Shown piece after piece: positions 43,394-52,565 of a stretch of DNA of 64,000 nt. A program made the position numbers and the translations under genes. The notes beneath the pieces are model-generated. The model searched no databases. It saw only the letters and a list, made by a program, of their open reading frames with translations, and was not told the DNA's origin. This stretch comes from Clostridium punense (GTDB lineage Bacteria > Bacillota > Clostridia > Clostridiales > Clostridiaceae), in assembly GCF_017874425.1 (NCBI RefSeq), contig NZ_JAGGLL010000016.1, positions 1 to 64,000 of the forward strand. The letters run 5' to 3'. How positions within the stretch are numbered: position 1 is the first letter of the stretch; every line of letters begins with the position of its first letter.

Positions 43394-46038
43394 TCACTGC
43401 CTATTTCAGCTAACTGATTTTTTAAGCTTCTAATTTCTTCTAAATATTTAGCTTCCATTTTTTCTTTTTCTTCACTTAGCTTCTTTATTTGATTATCTCT
43501 CGTAACCACTGCAGTCATATTTTCAATATTAATTACAATTCCTTTAATTCTAGATTCACTTGCCAAATAGGGATAGATACAAACCTGATACCAGTCATTA
43601 GAAAAGCCGGGAACAATTTTATTCTTCGGTATTAAGTTTGATACTACAGAATGAATATCATCAATTATGTTTTCATACTTTAAGTTCATTGATATATGAC
43701 TTATTGGTCTACCTATATCTGAATCAATGATATTAATTTCCTTCTTTACACAGGAGGTGAACCTTCTAATGCAAAGGTTTCTATCAAGAAAGATTGTACT
43801 TACATTTGTGATATTTAAGAGATTATTTATATCATCATGGGCTTCTGTTAATTCATTTATTTTAAATTGGTATTCAGAGTTAAGGGTGTATAGCTCTTCA
43901 TTAACAGATTGAAGTTCTTCATTTGTGCTTTGAAGTTCTTCATTTGAAGACAATAACTCTTCGTTGGTAGATTGTAATTCTTCATTGGAAGATTCAAGTT
44001 CTTCAATGATAGCTTGCACATGTTCATTGCTGTGCTTTAATTCATTTTCTAAATCTGAAATTCTTTGATAAACCTTTGCATGAACTTGGAAGTCTTCACC
44101 TTCATCTAGACAGTTATCAATTCCTTCTTCTTCAAATAAAAGAATCACATATCTTTTTGAAGTAGCCTCATCCACATAAGGTTTAACTGTTAAACATATT
44201 TCTAAGTAGCCATCGGGGTCCTTTATCCTGATATTTTTATATCTAAGTTCTTTTCCCTCATTTATAACAGTATGGACCGAGGTACTAACAGCAATAGATA
44301 AGTCTGGTCTAATCATTTTTAGTAGGTTTAAGCTTAATTTGTTTGAAGGAATTTTTATATACCTATTTACATCCCCAAAAACATGCACCAATTCATAATT
44401 TTCATCTATTATAACGCCCTTTGGAACATATTCCTCTTGAAGTTGTTTTATTATTTTATCTACGGACTTCTCTATATAGTTTGAGGCCTTAGAAGAGCCG
44501 TAATTTAAAAAGGAGGAATTTCTTTCACTAACATAACCACCAATATTACTGATGCTAAAACTATTTATGCGATTAAGCTTACCAATGCCACCATACTTAA
44601 ATATTTTCCACTTATTATTATAAGGAATAAAATGTTTTCCCATATTTCCAATGGATTCACTGCTACCGAGAAATAGGTATCCATTTTCATTTAAAGCAAA
44701 GTGGAAAAAGCCTAAAATATTTTGCTGAGTTTCAGGTTGAAGATAAATTAATAAGTTTCTACAAGTCACTAAGTCCACTTTTGAAAAAGGAGGATCATTA
44801 ATTAAATTATGTTTTGCAAATATCACCATATCTCTTATGGATTTATTTATTTGGTACTTGTCCTCTTTTTTTATAAAAAAGTTTTTTAATCTTTCACAGG
44901 ATACATGTTCTTCTATGTTACTATCATAAAGTCCGTTGCTAGCTTTTGCCAGAGCTGCATCGTCAATATCAGAAGCAAATATTTTTATATTATAATCCTT
45001 ATCCACTCTATTCATATATTCTTTCAGTAAGATAGCCATGGAGTAGGCCTCCTCACCAGTAGAACAGCCTGCTACCCAAACTCTTATAGTAGCACCAGGG
45101 TTTTTCTTTTCAAAAAGACTAGGAACTATTTCTTTTTCAATTATTTCAAAGGCTTCCTTATCTCTAAAAAAATGGGTGACCCCTATGAAAAATTCTTTAT
45201 ATAGGGACTTTATCTCATCAACATTGATATTAATGTATTTTAGGTATTCTTCTAAACTTTCAATTCCGTATAAACTCATCCGTTTTTCAATTCTTCTTAA
45301 AACAGTGCCTTTCTTATAATGAAAAAAGTCCGTATGAGTATATTCTTTTATGTAGCTTAGTATTTTATTAAAAACTTCTTCATTGTTTATTAAAGTATTA
45401 CTAATAAAGTCCTCTTCAATAACTCCCTTTAAAACCTCAAGTATTTTACTAGGCATTTTAGAGGGAGATAAAACATGGTCTACGCAACCAGTGGCTAAGG
45501 CTGCATTGGGCATACTTATAAATTGAGCAGTCTTTTCATCCTGGACTAATACTAGTCCACCATTTGATTTTATAACCTTTATCCCACCACTCCCATCATA
45601 ACCAGAACCAGATAGGATTACTCCAATGGCTTTTTCCTTTTTATCTTCAGCTAAAGAAGTGAAAAAGGTGTTAATTGGAAGAGAGGTTCCTGCTGTTGTA
45701 ACTCTTTCAGATAAGTATAGCTTGTTGTTTTTTATAATCATTGATTTAGCTGGTGGAATAAGGTAAATATTATTAGGAATAACACGCATTTCATTCTCTG
45801 CAACAGTAACATTCATTTTTGTATGACGTGAAAGTAGTTCCTTCATTAGGCTTTTATGATCAGGTGATAGGTGTTGTATAATAACATAAGCTAGATTAGT
45901 GTCCGCAGGTGTATTGTCAAAAAACTCTGTTATAGCATCAAGGCCTCCAGCTGAGGCGCCAATTCCTACAATAGTTAAGTTTTCTTCTATATTTTTAGTT
46001 ATATCCTTTATAACCATATTGTGAAATAAATTATCCAT
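43390..46038 (-). CDS. CheB-CheR-PAS fusion signalling protein
   Basis: 882 residues from the ATG at 46038 (GGGGGG eight bases upstream); an in-frame TTG at 46053 overlaps that site. Residues 20-205: CheB methylesterase with the triad Ser29 (GIGASAGG), His56 (IQHLSPDH) and Asp148 (GSGYDGSGG), but no receiver domain. Residues about 225-490: CheR methyltransferase with the SAM-binding RVWVAGCSTGEEAYS. A heptad coiled coil of NEELxSx type (about 655-720) leads to a PAS domain (about 735-860). Such fusions act outside classical chemotaxis, joining (de)methylation to sensor kinases. A terminator-like hairpin lies downstream at 43081. Confidence 0.92.
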   Translation of the reverse strand: MDNLFHNMVIKDITKNIEENLTIVGIGASAGGLDAITEFFDNTPADTNLAYVIIQHLSPDHKSLMKELLSRHTKMNVTVAENEMRVIPNNIYLIPPAKSMIIKNNKLYLSERVTTAGTSLPINTFFTSLAEDKKEKAIGVILSGSGYDGSGGIKVIKSNGGLVLVQDEKTAQFISMPNAALATGCVDHVLSPSKMPSKILEVLKGVIEEDFISNTLINNEEVFNKILSYIKEYTHTDFFHYKKGTVLRRIEKRMSLYGIESLEEYLKYININVDEIKSLYKEFFIGVTHFFRDKEAFEIIEKEIVPSLFEKKNPGATIRVWVAGCSTGEEAYSMAILLKEYMNRVDKDYNIKIFASDIDDAALAKASNGLYDSNIEEHVSCERLKNFFIKKEDKYQINKSIRDMVIFAKHNLINDPPFSKVDLVTCRNLLIYLQPETQQNILGFFHFALNENGYLFLGSSESIGNMGKHFIPYNNKWKIFKYGGIGKLNRINSFSISNIGGYVSERNSSFLNYGSSKASNYIEKSVDKIIKQLQEEYVPKGVIIDENYELVHVFGDVNRYIKIPSNKLSLNLLKMIRPDLSIAVSTSVHTVINEGKELRYKNIRIKDPDGYLEICLTVKPYVDEATSKRYVILLFEEEGIDNCLDEGEDFQVHAKVYQRISDLENELKHSNEHVQAIIEELESSNEELQSTNEELLSSNEELQSTNEELQSVNEELYTLNSEYQFKINELTEAHDDINNLLNITNVSTIFLDRNLCIRRFTSCVKKEINIIDSDIGRPISHISMNLKYENIIDDIHSVVSNLIPKNKIVPGFSNDWYQVCIYPYLASESRIKGIVINIENMTAVVTRDNQIKKLSEEKEKMEAKYLEEIRSLKNQLAEIGSD

Positions 46039-46343
46039 AAAATTACCCCCCAAAATATAAAAAGTAGAGATTAAATCAAAATGTGCCTATAAAAATAAAG
46101 TCTGTCCAATAAATAGAATAATTACATTATAATAAAAGACATGTATTGAATTTAAACTGATTGCAGTTCATATAATACACTATAGATTTTCAATTTAAAA
46201 GTCAATGTATAAGATTTGTAAGTATAGTGAACTTTTTTCCAGAATTACATAAGTTACATATAAGTATCATGAAAAATTAGAAGCTATAAAAGCAATTGGA
46301 TAATTAAAGCAAAATAAGTTATTTAGGATATCTATAAGTATAA

Positions 46344-46390
46344 ATTAAAAAAACTGGCAACCTTTTATGTAAAAATAATTGGTTGTCAGC
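46344..46390 (-). terminator. Rho-independent terminator (minus strand)
   Basis: CTGACAACC / GGTTGCCAG stem with an 18-nt loop and a run of seven Ts on the minus strand, just after the kinase gene at 46405. The rest of 46039-46343 is AT-rich with no ORF. Confidence 0.75.
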
Positions 46391-46404
46391 TTATGTATTA
46401 ATTC

Positions 46405-48483
46405 TTAAGCATAAATATCAGAGAACTCTAAGTTGATTTTTTCTACATTCTCTTGCCAAAAGTTAGTATCACTTAATATAAAGCTTTCCTGAACAAATTT
46501 TACAGGAAGAGTTATAATAAATTCACTACCTTTACCATATTCACTGAAAAGCTCTATTGTTCCACCGTGGAGTTCTATTAGTGATTTTACTAAAGATAGT
46601 CCAATGCCGCTTCCTTCCCTATTTCTACTCAAAGTTTTATCAACCTGCCTGAAGCGTTCAAAGATTACTTTGAGTTTGTCTTCTGGGATACCAATTCCAG
46701 TATCGCGTACACTTATACAAACTTCATCTTCTTTATCAGTTATGGTTACTGCTATTTCACCACCTTCAGAGGTGAATTTAACTGCATTTGCTAGTAGATT
46801 TAAAATTATTCTTTCCATCTTATCAGGGTCAAAAGCCATAATTTTTTCTTCAACATTAGTATCAAATACTAAGCTCACATTTCTATTTTCGATATACTGA
46901 GCCACTGATAAAGTGATGTTTTCAACTATACCTACAATATCATAGTTATTTGTTTGAATGTTAAGGAAACCAGAATCTATTTTAGTAATATCAATTAGAT
47001 TATTTACTAGTCTTAAAAGTCTATAACAGTTTTGTTTTACCATGGACAAGTAATTTTCCATATGAGGTTTTGCACTGCCACATTCATCAAGCTTCAAGTT
47101 TAATACTTGAATTGCGCTAAAGATAATGTTTATTGGAGTTCTTAATTCATGGGATATGTTTGCAAAAAATTCTGTTTTTATCTTATCATATTGAAGTGCC
47201 TCTTGAAGTTGCTTGTCCTTTTCTTCTATAGAATTTTTGTATTTAATAGTATTTATTTTTTCTGTAATATCTTTAACTATAAAAAGGGTCATTGTTTCAT
47301 CTTCAAAAAGTATCTTACCTTGTTCTATTTCAACATGAATCTTTTCATTCTTAGAATTCACAAACACTTCTTTTACACCACTTATAAATTGAGATTTGCC
47401 TTCAGTAAATCTACTTATAAACTGGATTTTATAATCAAGATCCACAAAGTTTAATAAGGGTTGTCCTAAAATATCTCCTGGATTCTCTAGCTCTAAAAGC
47501 TTTAGTGCAGACTGATTGCAATACACAACTCCATTTTTATCATGAACAAAAATCCCTACAGGGAGAATTTCTAGTAGATTTTTATATCTTTCTTCATTTT
47601 TAACTAAGCTTTCCTCAAGTTCTTTCAATCTTGTTATATCTGTATAGGAAGCAACCCCTCCTAAACCATTCTCAAGAGACTTAACAGTCAATAAGTACCA
47701 GTATTTCTTAAAGTCTTGTATGTAATAATACTCAAAGGAGTACTTATTCATATTGCCATTAAAAACTTGTTTTACATTATTTAGTACATCTCTATTCTGT
47801 AAAAATTTACTATTATCTGTGGTTCCCACATAACTTGAGAAGAAATTGTCTATCAGCTGAGGTCCCCTAAATATATTATTATCTAAACAGAGCTCCTCCA
47901 TAGCTCTATTCACAGCAATTATATCTCCATTACTATCAAAAGCAGCTACCTTAGTTTCTATAGAGTTTAGTAGAAGTTCATTTAATTCATAAGATTGTCT
48001 TAAACTTTTTTCTACCTGCTTTCTCCAATCAATGTCAACACAATATATAATTACATCATTATCCTCATTAAGTAAAGCATAGCTACAACTGAACCAAATG
48101 TGCTTACCTTCTTTTGATATAAGCCTATTATCAATAGTAAAATTGTCTATTTCTTTATTAATAAGCTTATAGTAATTTTGTATTTTTAGTGAATAGTCAT
48201 CTTTTTCATGTATAAGGTTAAAGCTTTGGTTAATTAACTCATCATATGAATATGCAAGTTTATTTAGTAGTTTTTCTGAGATATATTTTATATTTCCTAA
48301 ACTGTCTATTTCTACAATTGTAGTAAACCCATTATTCTCCATTAAGCTTATTTTTTCTAGCTTAGTGTCTTTTTCCAACAGTAAATTTTCACAGGATGTT
48401 ATTTTTTTTTGGTAAAGCAGGTTACTCCGAAGAAGTATTGCTACAGTTGCAATAAAACCTACTATATATAAAAACTCAATCAA
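46405..48483 (-). CDS. PAS-domain sensor histidine kinase
   Basis: 692 residues, TTG start with AGGGGGG upstream. One N-terminal membrane segment (2-20), three PAS domains (about 45-155, 170-290, 300-410), HisKA with NISHELRTPINIIFSAIQVL, and HATPase with NLLANAVKFT, DTGIGIP and GSGIGLSLVKSL. The C-terminus KINLEFSDIYA recurs almost unchanged (KISIEFSDIYL) in the kinase at 51125. No response regulator is attached. It lies next to the CheB-CheR fusion and is likely a partner. Confidence 0.9.
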   Translation of the reverse strand: MIEFLYIVGFIATVAILLRSNLLYQKKITSCENLLLEKDTKLEKISLMENNGFTTIVEIDSLGNIKYISEKLLNKLAYSYDELINQSFNLIHEKDDYSLKIQNYYKLINKEIDNFTIDNRLISKEGKHIWFSCSYALLNEDNDVIIYCVDIDWRKQVEKSLRQSYELNELLLNSIETKVAAFDSNGDIIAVNRAMEELCLDNNIFRGPQLIDNFFSSYVGTTDNSKFLQNRDVLNNVKQVFNGNMNKYSFEYYYIQDFKKYWYLLTVKSLENGLGGVASYTDITRLKELEESLVKNEERYKNLLEILPVGIFVHDKNGVVYCNQSALKLLELENPGDILGQPLLNFVDLDYKIQFISRFTEGKSQFISGVKEVFVNSKNEKIHVEIEQGKILFEDETMTLFIVKDITEKINTIKYKNSIEEKDKQLQEALQYDKIKTEFFANISHELRTPINIIFSAIQVLNLKLDECGSAKPHMENYLSMVKQNCYRLLRLVNNLIDITKIDSGFLNIQTNNYDIVGIVENITLSVAQYIENRNVSLVFDTNVEEKIMAFDPDKMERIILNLLANAVKFTSEGGEIAVTITDKEDEVCISVRDTGIGIPEDKLKVIFERFRQVDKTLSRNREGSGIGLSLVKSLIELHGGTIELFSEYGKGSEFIITLPVKFVQESFILSDTNFWQENVEKINLEFSDIYA

Positions 48484-48840
48484 ATTTATGCCCCCCTACT
48501 TAAAATGCATTATTTAACAAATATTATTATATAAACTATGAATATCCTTGTATAGAAATAAAAAAGAACAATGTTTTGGCTATATCGACATAGTATATTA
48601 AATTGCATAGAGGAATATGTAAAATTATCTGCATCACTAAATAGTTTGGGGTAAATTGCATGAATCTTATTGAATTTTATGCAGATTAATGTAGCATTTT
48701 GGAAATTATTATTGCTAAACATAATTGAAATATAGGTACATCTCAGAAGAAACTAAGTAATTTATAAACATAAAACTACTGGATTAGGTGTAAAAGAAAA
48801 TAGCCCTTCATATAACTGAAGGGCTATTTATTCAGAGATT
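48484..48840. other. Intergenic region
   Basis: Contains the argS terminator at its right end; otherwise AT-rich, no gene seen. Confidence 0.4.
48798..48829 (-). terminator. Terminator of argS
   Basis: A perfect 13-bp stem AAATAGCCCTTCA / TGAAGGGCTATTT with a 6-nt loop, 12 bp after the argS stop, T-rich on the minus strand. Confidence 0.85.
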
Positions 48841-50610
48841 TTACATTTTTTCAGGAGCTTCTATTCCAAGTAAATCAAGTCCTGCTTCTAACACCTTTTG
48901 TGTTAAGGTAATTAAGTTTAGCCAAGACATTTTCTTTTCTATATTTTCCTCTGCGATAATTCTGTTATCATGGTAGAACTTATTAAATAAGTTTGACAAG
49001 TCATAAATGTAATCGCAAATTTTATTCGGAGATCTATCTTTAAAACTTAAGTTTACTACTTCATTAAATCTAGAAATTTTAAGCATTAAATCTCTTTCAG
49101 TGCTACTGTAAGGGTGAAGAATTTCCTTTGAACTTGAAAGGTTTATTCCTTCAGCTTCAGCTTTTCTAAGAATAGATTTTATTCTAACTACTGTGTATAA
49201 AAGATAAGGACCTGTATTTCCTTCAAAAGATGAGAATTTATCCATATCAAAGATATAGTCTTTAGTAGCTTGGTTTGAAAGGTCACCGTACTTTAAAGCT
49301 GCAAGACCTACTTTTCTTGAAATTTCTTCAACTTCTTCAGGAGTCATAGTATCAGTTTCTTTTAATTTATCTTTTACGTTATCTTTAATAATTTGAATTA
49401 AGTCTTGGAGTCTCATAACTCCACCCTCTCTTGTTTTGAAAGGCTTGCCATCTTTTCCATTCATAGTTCCAAAGCCAATGAAGTCAAGAGTTGCGTCTTC
49501 TTTTATAATATTAGTTTTCTTCGCACATCTAAATACTTGCTCAAAGTGTAATCCTTGTCTTTTATCAACTACATAGATGATAGCATCAGGGTTGTAATCC
49601 TTAACTCTTTCTACAATAGTAGCAAGGTCTGTAGTACTATAAAGAGTAGCGCCATCAGATTTTAATATTATAATTGGAGGAACTGTATAAGTATCAGTTT
49701 CCTTAGCTACATCAATAACTAAAGCGCCTTCACTTTCATAAGTAAAGCCTTTTTCCTTGAATAATTCTACCATTTCAGGGATATATTTTTGACAATCACT
49801 TTCTCCCTTCCAAAGGTCGAATTCCACGTTTAAGTTTCCATAGTTTTTCTTTAAATCTGCTATAGAAACATTTAATATATGTTTCCAAAGAGCAACGTAA
49901 CCTCTACGTCCATTTTGAAGTTCAAAGGTAGCTTTTCTAGCAGCTTCCATAGCCTTCTCATCAGATTTTGCGAGACTACTAGCAGCAGGGTAAATTTCTT
50001 CTAACTCATCAATGGTAAAAGGTGCTGTTTCAGGATACTCACCTTGAAAGTCTTCATCAAAGTAAGGAAGACTTGGATTACGTCTTTCTACTTCAGAAAT
50101 AACCATACCAATTTGAAGTCCCCAGTCTCCTAGATGAACATCACCGATAACTTTATGACCTAAGAAGCGACCAATTCTTTTTATACTTTCACCAATGATA
50201 GCAGCACGAAGGTGACCAACGTGTAGAGGTTTTGCAACGTTAGCTCCGCCGTAGTCAACAACTATAGTCATTGGGTCTACGTCACTTGTACATCCAAGTT
50301 TTGAATCACCATACATATTATTTATGTAATTTGATATAAAGCTATCCTTTAAATTTATATTTATAAATCCAGGACCAGCAATAGAAACATTCTCGAAGTT
50401 TTCCTCATTTTCAACAGCGGCAACAATTTCCTTAGCTATGTCAATAGGAGATTTCTTGTATTTTTTTGCAGCTGCCATAGCTCCATTACATTGAAATTGG
50501 CAAAGGTCTGGTCTGTTCGATACAGTAACCGTACAAAGCTGTCTATCATAGCCACACTGTTCAAATTTATCTTCCATTATAGTACTAATTTTCTTTATAA
50601 GTTTTTCCAT
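48841..50610 (-). CDS. argS: Arginyl-tRNA synthetase
   Basis: 589 residues, class I synthetase. N-terminal additional domain (about 1-110, with SNRPDLCQFQCNGAMAAAKK), the HIGH-type motif HVGHLRAAIIGE, catalytic core with VVDKRQGLHFEQVF, and the anticodon-binding helical domain with GPYLLYTVVRIKSI and LSNLFNKFYHD. It charges tRNA-Arg. AGGAGG precedes the ATG. It splits the signalling genes around it. No T-box leader was recognised upstream. Confidence 0.97.
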   Translation of the reverse strand: MEKLIKKISTIMEDKFEQCGYDRQLCTVTVSNRPDLCQFQCNGAMAAAKKYKKSPIDIAKEIVAAVENEENFENVSIAGPGFININLKDSFISNYINNMYGDSKLGCTSDVDPMTIVVDYGGANVAKPLHVGHLRAAIIGESIKRIGRFLGHKVIGDVHLGDWGLQIGMVISEVERRNPSLPYFDEDFQGEYPETAPFTIDELEEIYPAASSLAKSDEKAMEAARKATFELQNGRRGYVALWKHILNVSIADLKKNYGNLNVEFDLWKGESDCQKYIPEMVELFKEKGFTYESEGALVIDVAKETDTYTVPPIIILKSDGATLYSTTDLATIVERVKDYNPDAIIYVVDKRQGLHFEQVFRCAKKTNIIKEDATLDFIGFGTMNGKDGKPFKTREGGVMRLQDLIQIIKDNVKDKLKETDTMTPEEVEEISRKVGLAALKYGDLSNQATKDYIFDMDKFSSFEGNTGPYLLYTVVRIKSILRKAEAEGINLSSSKEILHPYSSTERDLMLKISRFNEVVNLSFKDRSPNKICDYIYDLSNLFNKFYHDNRIIAEENIEKKMSWLNLITLTQKVLEAGLDLLGIEAPEKM

Positions 50611-51124
50611 AACTTCCTCCTTGTAAAAAATCCTTAGGCATCTGAAAGTAAATAATAACTAAAAATAAATAAGTATATCGACTTATTTATTTTTGAAGAT
50701 ACTTTATTATATTATACCTCTAAAGGACAATAGTTTAATCATTTAATTTATAGTTACTTTATTATTATTAACAGTAACATAGTGTCTATAGTAGTTGGTT
50801 TATAAAAATAAGATAATTATATATATTTATACATTAATTTAGGTTTTATTGTAAAGAGTTATTTTGTTAATATTATAGGTTTATTTTAGTACAAAGAAAA
50901 ATATAATATTACCACTGAAAATAATACACCATATTTTACTAAATTTACAGTAAAATATTTTTTCATAGGTAAAAAAACAGATTTAAGAAAATTCACTTAA
51001 TACGTATGAAAACCTGTAAAAGTTTACTTTAATTAACAGTGAGCAGATTTTGGTAATTTGACATGAATTTTCAGGGGTGTACAATATAAAATGTATAGTT
51101 GCGTAAGAAGATGGGGGTTTATAA
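50611..51124. other. Divergent intergenic region
   Basis: Holds MITE-like copy 4, then about 420 bp of strongly AT-rich DNA between divergent argS and the receiver-kinase gene. No other feature supported. Confidence 0.4.
50637..50702 (+). repeat. MITE-like element, copy 4 (short form)
   Basis: GGCATCTGAAAGTAAATAAT at the left and CTTATTTATTTTTGAAGATAC at the right. The inner AAATAAATAAGT/ACTTATTTATTT forms a strong hairpin. It lies 27 bp upstream of the argS start. Confidence 0.55.
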
Positions 51125-52402
51125 ATGGTTAAACAAGCTAATTACAGCATACTTATTGTGGATGATAACCATAGTAATTTGTTTACATTAAGGGAATTTA
51201 TAAAGGAATATATTGACGCAGAGATTCTTGAAGCGGATTGTGGAGAAGATGCTCTTACACTGCTCTATGATAAAACAGTAGATTTAATAATTTTAGATGT
51301 ACAAATGGAAGGGATGGACGGCTTTGAAATAGCTTCCTTAATTAAGAAAAGAAAGAAGACTAAGGATATTCCTATAGTGTTTCTTACTGCTGCCTATAAA
51401 AATGATGAGTTTAAAAAAAGAGGCTTCGAAATTGGAGCTGTAGATTACTTAGTTAAACCTATCGATGAGTTCCAACTTATTAATAGAATAAACGTTTACT
51501 TAAAGTTAATAGAGAAAGAAAGAACTATGAATATACTCTTAGAGGAAAAGGTTCATGAACAAGTAAAAGAATTGAAAAAGGCCAAAGAGGAAGCAGAAGC
51601 TGCTAACGAGGCAAAAAGTATGTTTTTAGCGAATATTTCCCATGAGCTTAGAACCCCACTAAATATATTACTTAGTTCAGTACAACTTATAGACCTCTAT
51701 TTAAAGGGAGAGGACCCTATAGAAAGGGACAAGATAAGAGAAAAGATTAATGTACAAAGACAAAATTGTTATAGACTTTTAAGACTTGTAAATAATTTAA
51801 TTGATATTACAAAGATGGATGCAGGCTTCTTTACCTTAAATTTTACTAAGTGTAACGTTATTGAAGTTATTGAATCTATAACTATGTCCGTAGTTGATTA
51901 TGTTAATGATAAGGGAATCAACTTGATTTTTGATACAGAAATAGAAGAGCTTGTAATGCATTGTGATTTAGATGCTATTGAAAGGATTGTACTCAATCTT
52001 TTATCTAATGCAATAAAGTTCACTCCAGTGGGGGGAGTTATATTTGTTAATGTGAAGCTTAATGAAGGAAAGATAATTATTTCAGTTAAAGATACTGGCA
52101 TAGGCATGACAGAGGAAACCTTAAGTAAAGTTTTTGAAAGATTCAAACAAGGTGATGAGCTTCTTACAAGAAGAAGTGAAGGTAGCGGCATTGGTTTAAG
52201 CTTAGTTAAGTATCTAGTAGAAATGCATAATGGACAGGTTTATGTTGAGAGTAAGTACAAGGTAGGAAGTGAGTTTTTTGTGGAGCTTCCTATAAATAAG
52301 GATATAAAGGAAGAGCATGTAAGTAATATAGATGAAAGCTACAAGATAGGTGATACTGTAGTTCAAAAGATAAGTATAGAGTTTTCAGATATATACTTAT
52401 AA
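51125..52402 (+). CDS. Receiver-histidine kinase hybrid (REC first)
   Basis: 425 residues, soluble. Receiver domain 8-125 with Asp58 (ILDVQMEGMDGF) and Lys111 (VKPID), a short coiled coil (about 130-165), HisKA NISHELRTPLNILLSSVQL (His173), and HATPase with NLLSNAIKFTP and GSGIGLSLVKYL. Ends KISIEFSDIYL, as in the kinase at 46405, with which it also shares most of the HisKA region (QNCYRLLRLVNNLIDITK). The two are paralogues on either side of argS. Confidence 0.92.
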   Translation: MVKQANYSILIVDDNHSNLFTLREFIKEYIDAEILEADCGEDALTLLYDKTVDLIILDVQMEGMDGFEIASLIKKRKKTKDIPIVFLTAAYKNDEFKKRGFEIGAVDYLVKPIDEFQLINRINVYLKLIEKERTMNILLEEKVHEQVKELKKAKEEAEAANEAKSMFLANISHELRTPLNILLSSVQLIDLYLKGEDPIERDKIREKINVQRQNCYRLLRLVNNLIDITKMDAGFFTLNFTKCNVIEVIESITMSVVDYVNDKGINLIFDTEIEELVMHCDLDAIERIVLNLLSNAIKFTPVGGVIFVNVKLNEGKIIISVKDTGIGMTEETLSKVFERFKQGDELLTRRSEGSGIGLSLVKYLVEMHNGQVYVESKYKVGSEFFVELPINKDIKEEHVSNIDESYKIGDTVVQKISIEFSDIYL

Positions 52403-52565
52403 AAAAGTGGAATTTTATAGATAAACTAATAAGTGGAAGTTAGCAAGCAATTGTTTAGGAGTAAAAAGTAAAAAAAGATTATGGTTACTTAGACTCCCTA
52501 TAAATAGCTTTTATTAGTTTTTACACTCAATTTATACATGGAAATAACCCAAAAGGAGATAAAAT